This document shows positions 60,991-64,000 of a stretch of 64,000 bases of DNA, piece by piece. The position numbers and the translations under genes are program-made. Numbering within the stretch: the stretch's first letter is position 1; each line of letters begins with the position of its first letter. The DNA lies in assembly GCF_003569045.1 (NCBI RefSeq), contig NZ_BFCB01000003.1, positions 434,001 through 498,000 of the forward strand. The letters are read 5' to 3'. Below the pieces are notes generated by a model, which had not been told where the DNA came from, ran no database searches, and saw only the letters and a program-made list of their open reading frames with translations. Source of the DNA: Aggregatilinea lenta (GTDB taxonomy: Bacteria > Chloroflexota > Anaerolineae > Aggregatilineales > Aggregatilineaceae).

Positions 60991-61926
60991 GTGCCGATCT
61001 TGCGCCTTTTACCCCTGTTCGCCGCGATTGTGCTGCTGACGATGAGCCTGGGAACTGCCCAGGCTCAATCGGGCACGGTGGACGAGGCCGAGTTCTGGCG
61101 GCGCTTCCAGCAGACGGACAGCCTGCTGGAAACAGCGCTCGCCCAGCCCCGCAGCGCGCGCCAATCGACGCTGGCCGAAGCCGACCGGCTGTGGGCGGGC
61201 GTGACATCCGTGCGTCTGCTGGATGGCACGATCATCGACGTGAACGTGGCCTGGGTGCGCGTGTCGGGCGCAACTGAAGGGGAGATCCGGCAGGTGCAGG
61301 CGCGCGTGCAGGCCATCCTCGCTTACGAGTCCGAACACCTCACCGCGCTGGCTGATGCGGTGGCGCTGCAAGAGCAGCTCAACCGCGTGCTGCGCGATCA
61401 GGAAGCCGCCCAGCCGGACGCGGAACCTGCTGGCGCGTCCAGCAGCAGCGGTTCCAGATCGAGCAGTTCCAGTTCCGGGTCTGGCGGCTCGTGGTTCGCC
61501 CAGATGATGCTGATCGCGTTGGCGGTTGTGATCGTCGGCGTGGTGGTGGCCTCCGTGCTGCGCACGATGCAAATGCAGCGCGTGACGATCGATCTGCCAC
61601 CGGACGACGACGCGCCGGTTTCCGCACAGGAGGCCGTCGCGCGGGCCGAATCCGCGACGGCGACGCAGGATTACCGCACCGCGATCCGCTACCTGTACCT
61701 TTCCGGCCTGCTGGCGCTCGACGAGCGCGGCATCATCCGCTACGACCCCTCGCTGACCAACCAGGAACATCTCGCGCAGCTGGCCGGACAGCCCCGGCTG
61801 CGGGCGCTGTTCGAGCCGGTGGTGACGATCTTCGACCGCGTATGGTACGGCGTACAGCCCGCCGACGCCGCGCTGTACGAGGACTTCCGGCGCGCGCTCG
61901 AACAAGTGGAACGGCAGCGCCCATGA
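60991..61926 (+). CDS. DUF4129-domain membrane protein
   Basis: The 311-residue protein begins with a signal or anchor segment (LLPLFAAIVLLTMSLGTAQA). A coiled extracytoplasmic domain (about 25-140), a Ser-rich linker and one membrane helix (about 170-190) follow, then a cytoplasmic DUF4129-like domain (YRTAIRYLYLSGLLALDERG, YGVQPADAALYEDFRRALEQV). GTG start with GCGGGAAAG upstream. The family occurs beside MoxR and DUF4350 genes, as here. Confidence 0.82.
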   Translation: MPILRLLPLFAAIVLLTMSLGTAQAQSGTVDEAEFWRRFQQTDSLLETALAQPRSARQSTLAEADRLWAGVTSVRLLDGTIIDVNVAWVRVSGATEGEIRQVQARVQAILAYESEHLTALADAVALQEQLNRVLRDQEAAQPDAEPAGASSSSGSRSSSSSSGSGGSWFAQMMLIALAVVIVGVVVASVLRTMQMQRVTIDLPPDDDAPVSAQEAVARAESATATQDYRTAIRYLYLSGLLALDERGIIRYDPSLTNQEHLAQLAGQPRLRALFEPVVTIFDRVWYGVQPADAALYEDFRRALEQVERQRP

Positions 61927-63110
61927 CCCGTCTGCGCCGTTTCAAGATCACCGATCTGCACCTGCTGATTGCCGCGCTGGTGGCCCTGGTGGCGCTGGTC
62001 GTGCTGATGCCTACTTCCGAGCCGGATGAGTCATGGCGCAGGCTGAGCATCCGCAACAGCAGCAGCGGCGGCGCATCGGTGCTGCGCATGTGGATGGAAC
62101 AGCTCGGTTACGACGTACGCGAGCTGACGACGGTCGATCGCCTGTCGGGGGACGTGGACGCGATGTTCATGCTCAACCCCGCGCAACCCTATTCGCCGGA
62201 CGAGGCCGAGGCGCTGTACGACTGGGTAGCAGCGGGGCATATGCTGCTCGTCGTCGGCACCGAGGACGACGCGGTCAACTCGGTCCTGATGCCGTTTGAC
62301 GTGTCGCTGACCTCGATCGAGTGGTTCGACAGCACCCTGTCGCTCGCCAGCCCGACGCTGACCACGCCGCCGTTCGATCACGTCGCGGTGGGCTACGCAA
62401 GCACGATCAAAAGCGCGCGCACGGATCTGGTCGTGCACATCATGGCGGAGGGCCAGCCCGTGCTGGCCTCGCTGGGCGTGGGCGGCGGCATAGTGTGGAT
62501 TTCGGGTATCTCGACGCCCTTCACGAACAGCGGGCTGCGTGACGAGTCGAGTGCGCGACTGGTGGCGAACCTGCTGCTGCGCCTGCCCGACGGCGCGACC
62601 GTGGCATTTGACGAATCCGACATCGACTCTGATACTGAATCCGGTGTCGAATCCGAGCGGGAAGTCGCCGCGCCGAGGAGCCTCGAACACTGGATGATCT
62701 CGTCTCCCGGCGGCTGGAGCATCCTGTTGGCCGGAGCGCTGGTGATGGGCTACCTGCTGCTGCGCGGTCGCCGGTTCGGGCGCATCGTCCCGGTGGAGGG
62801 GCAGCAGTTACGGCGCGAGCCGACCGAATACGTGCGGGCAATCGCCAACCTGATGCGCCGCACCCGCCAGCGTGACGTGGCGCTGCGGCACTATCGCGGC
62901 GAGCTGCGCCGCGCGCTGGCGAAACGTTATGTGATCGATCCGGGCCTGAGCGACGCGGCGTTTGTGCGCGTGCTGGCCGACCGCGATCCCACGCTGGACG
63001 TGGACGCGCTGGCGGACCTGCTGCGGCGGCTGTCGGCGCGGAACGCGAGCGAGCACGATCTGGTATCCCTGGCGATGGCCGTTGACGACTGGATAGGAGA
63101 GGGACGGTGA
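61923..63110 (+). CDS. DUF4350-domain membrane protein
   Basis: The 395-residue protein has an N-terminal helix (about 12-30), a DUF4350-like domain with [21 protein letters not shown] and [15 protein letters not shown], a second membrane helix near residue 265 and a cytoplasmic C-terminal helical domain. The ATG at 61923 overlaps the DUF4129 stop. Together with MoxR (4-bp overlap) it forms a common but poorly understood cluster linked to envelope or protein-complex maturation. Confidence 0.82.
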   Translation: MTRLRRFKITDLHLLIAALVALVALVVLMPTSEPDESWRRLSIRNSSSGGASVLRMWMEQLGYDVRELTTVDRLSGDVDAMFMLNPAQPYSPDEAEALYDWVAAGHMLLVVGTEDDAVNSVLMPFDVSLTSIEWFDSTLSLASPTLTTPPFDHVAVGYASTIKSARTDLVVHIMAEGQPVLASLGVGGGIVWISGISTPFTNSGLRDESSARLVANLLLRLPDGATVAFDESDIDSDTESGVESEREVAAPRSLEHWMISSPGGWSILLAGALVMGYLLLRGRRFGRIVPVEGQQLRREPTEYVRAIANLMRRTRQRDVALRHYRGELRRALAKRYVIDPGLSDAAFVRVLADRDPTLDVDALADLLRRLSARNASEHDLVSLAMAVDDWIGEGR

Positions 63111-64000
63111 GTGTGGAAGAGCTGCAATCGCTGGTGACCACGCTGCGCGGCGAGGCGTCGCGCGTGCTGGTGGGCCAGGAGGACGCGGTAGAGCACCTGA
63201 TCATCGCGCTGTTCACCGGCGGCCACGTGCTGCTGGAAGGCGTGCCCGGCACGGCCAAAACCCTGCTGGCAAAGACCCTGGCACACCTGATCGAGGCCGA
63301 CTATGGGCGCATCCAGTTCACGCCGGACCTGATGCCCTCGGACGTGGTCGGCACGATCGTGTACGACATCCAGTCCAGCCGGTTCAACCTCAAGCGCGGG
63401 CCGATCTTCACGCAGATCCTGCTGGCGGACGAGATCAACCGCGCCCCGGCCAAGACGCAAGCCGCCCTGTTGGAAGCGATGGAGGAGCGGCAGGTGACCA
63501 TCGAGGGCCAGACGCAGATGCTGCCCCAGCCGTTCATGGTGATCGCCACACAGAACCCAGTCGAGATGGACGGCACGTACCCGCTGCCCGAAGCGCAGCT
63601 TGACCGCTTCCTGTTCAAGGTGAAGATCGGCTACCTGCCGCAGGACGACGAAGTCGAGGTACTGCGGCGCTATCACCAGGGCTTCGATGCGCACAATCTG
63701 GCGGGGGCGGGACTGTCGCCCGTGATCCGGCCGGCAGACATCGACGCGGCGCGGCAGATGATCAACACCGTGCGCGTGGAGGACGGCGTGCTCGGTTACA
63801 TCACCGCGATCATTCGCGCCACGCGCACCAGCCCGGATCTGGCGCTGGGCGCAAGCACGCGCGCGGGCGTCGCGCTGCTGCTGGCTGCCAAGACGCGCGC
63901 CGCGCTCTACGGGCGCGACTACGTGTTCCCCGACGACGTGAAGGCGCTCGTTCCGCCGGCGCTGCGGCACCGCGTCGTGCTGCGGCCCGAAGCGGAGATC
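63107..64000 (+). CDS. MoxR-family AAA ATPase (3' end outside window)
   Basis: The 298 visible residues start at GTG 63107 (overlapping the previous stop) and run off the window. Walker A is [15 protein letters not shown], Walker B is [25 protein letters not shown] and sensor 1 is VIATQNPVE, the MoxR signature. The lid domain begins near residue 215. MoxR proteins act as chaperones for metal insertion or complex assembly; a DUF58 gene would be expected next. Confidence 0.93.
   Translation, partial: MSVEELQSLVTTLRGEASRVLVGQEDAVEHLIIALFTGGHVLLEGVPGTAKTLLAKTLAHLIEADYGRIQFTPDLMPSDVVGTIVYDIQSSRFNLKRGPIFTQILLADEINRAPAKTQAALLEAMEERQVTIEGQTQMLPQPFMVIATQNPVEMDGTYPLPEAQLDRFLFKVKIGYLPQDDEVEVLRRYHQGFDAHNLAGAGLSPVIRPADIDAARQMINTVRVEDGVLGYITAIIRATRTSPDLALGASTRAGVALLLAAKTRAALYGRDYVFPDDVKALVPPALRHRVVLRPEAEI

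Overview
The window is high-GC chromosomal DNA that most resembles a member of the Chloroflexota (Anaerolineae-like). This is inference, because no rRNA marker is present. The supporting signs are Dehalococcoidia-style reductive dehalogenases with a three-helix RdhB anchor, a complete LysW-dependent lysine operon, YIP1/CARDB surface proteins with Thr-Pro-rich linkers, a MoxR/DUF4129/DUF4350 cluster, and dispersed intergenic palindromes.

Layout. 1-1935: tail of a SAM methyltransferase, MobA and a single-domain response regulator (the last two on the minus strand). 2349-11835: an organohalide-respiration locus. It starts with a NarL-type two-component system, a two-helix membrane protein and rdhA1. 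A terminator follows, then a cobalamin riboswitch with its own intrinsic terminator, a small FmdB-type zinc ribbon, rdhA2 and rdhB. Two copies of a 125-bp inverted-repeat element separate these from an RdhC/NosR-like flavoprotein-polyferredoxin, a small anchor protein and a Tat-targeted ApbE flavin transferase that could flavinylate RdhC. 12062-22958: a low-GC orphan ORF, then a full alpha-aminoadipate/LysW lysine pathway (lysW-X-Y-Z-J, homocitrate synthase, homoaconitase large and small subunits, homoisocitrate dehydrogenase, lysK). It is preceded by a leader peptide with clustered Lys codons and a textbook attenuator, and interrupted by a metallo-beta-lactamase-fold gene. 23064-29395: MscL, a DtxR-type regulator divergent from an FhuF-like iron reductase, a cysteine-desulfurase-like protein, a small ORF and a DprE2/DprE1-like pair.

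29669-38450: a molybdoenzyme locus. Its catalytic subunit carries an N-terminal receiver-like domain fused to a DMSO-reductase-family enzyme. It is followed by a four-cluster ferredoxin subunit, a TorD-like chaperone, a seven-helix histidine kinase, a NarL-type regulator, a multi-cluster ferredoxin and an FmdE-like protein. 38743-44263: a MacB-like ABC system with a YIP1-like protein and a CARDB surface protein. 44594-50281: a Liv-type amino-acid ABC transporter with an oversized LivM. 50489-59429: a sugar locus, with a FrcBCA-like ABC transporter whose binding protein is an internal tandem duplication, a PfkB kinase, a LacD-type aldolase, a DeoR regulator, and divergent phosphofructokinase and ROK kinase genes. 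59977-64000: membrane protein, DUF4129 and DUF4350 proteins and a MoxR ATPase that runs off the window.

How it fits together: the rdh and molybdoenzyme loci are both respiratory modules placed next to NarL-type signalling genes. MobA, TorD, ApbE and the B12 riboswitch tie cofactor supply to respiratory gene expression. No tRNA, rRNA, CRISPR array or transposase gene was recognised.
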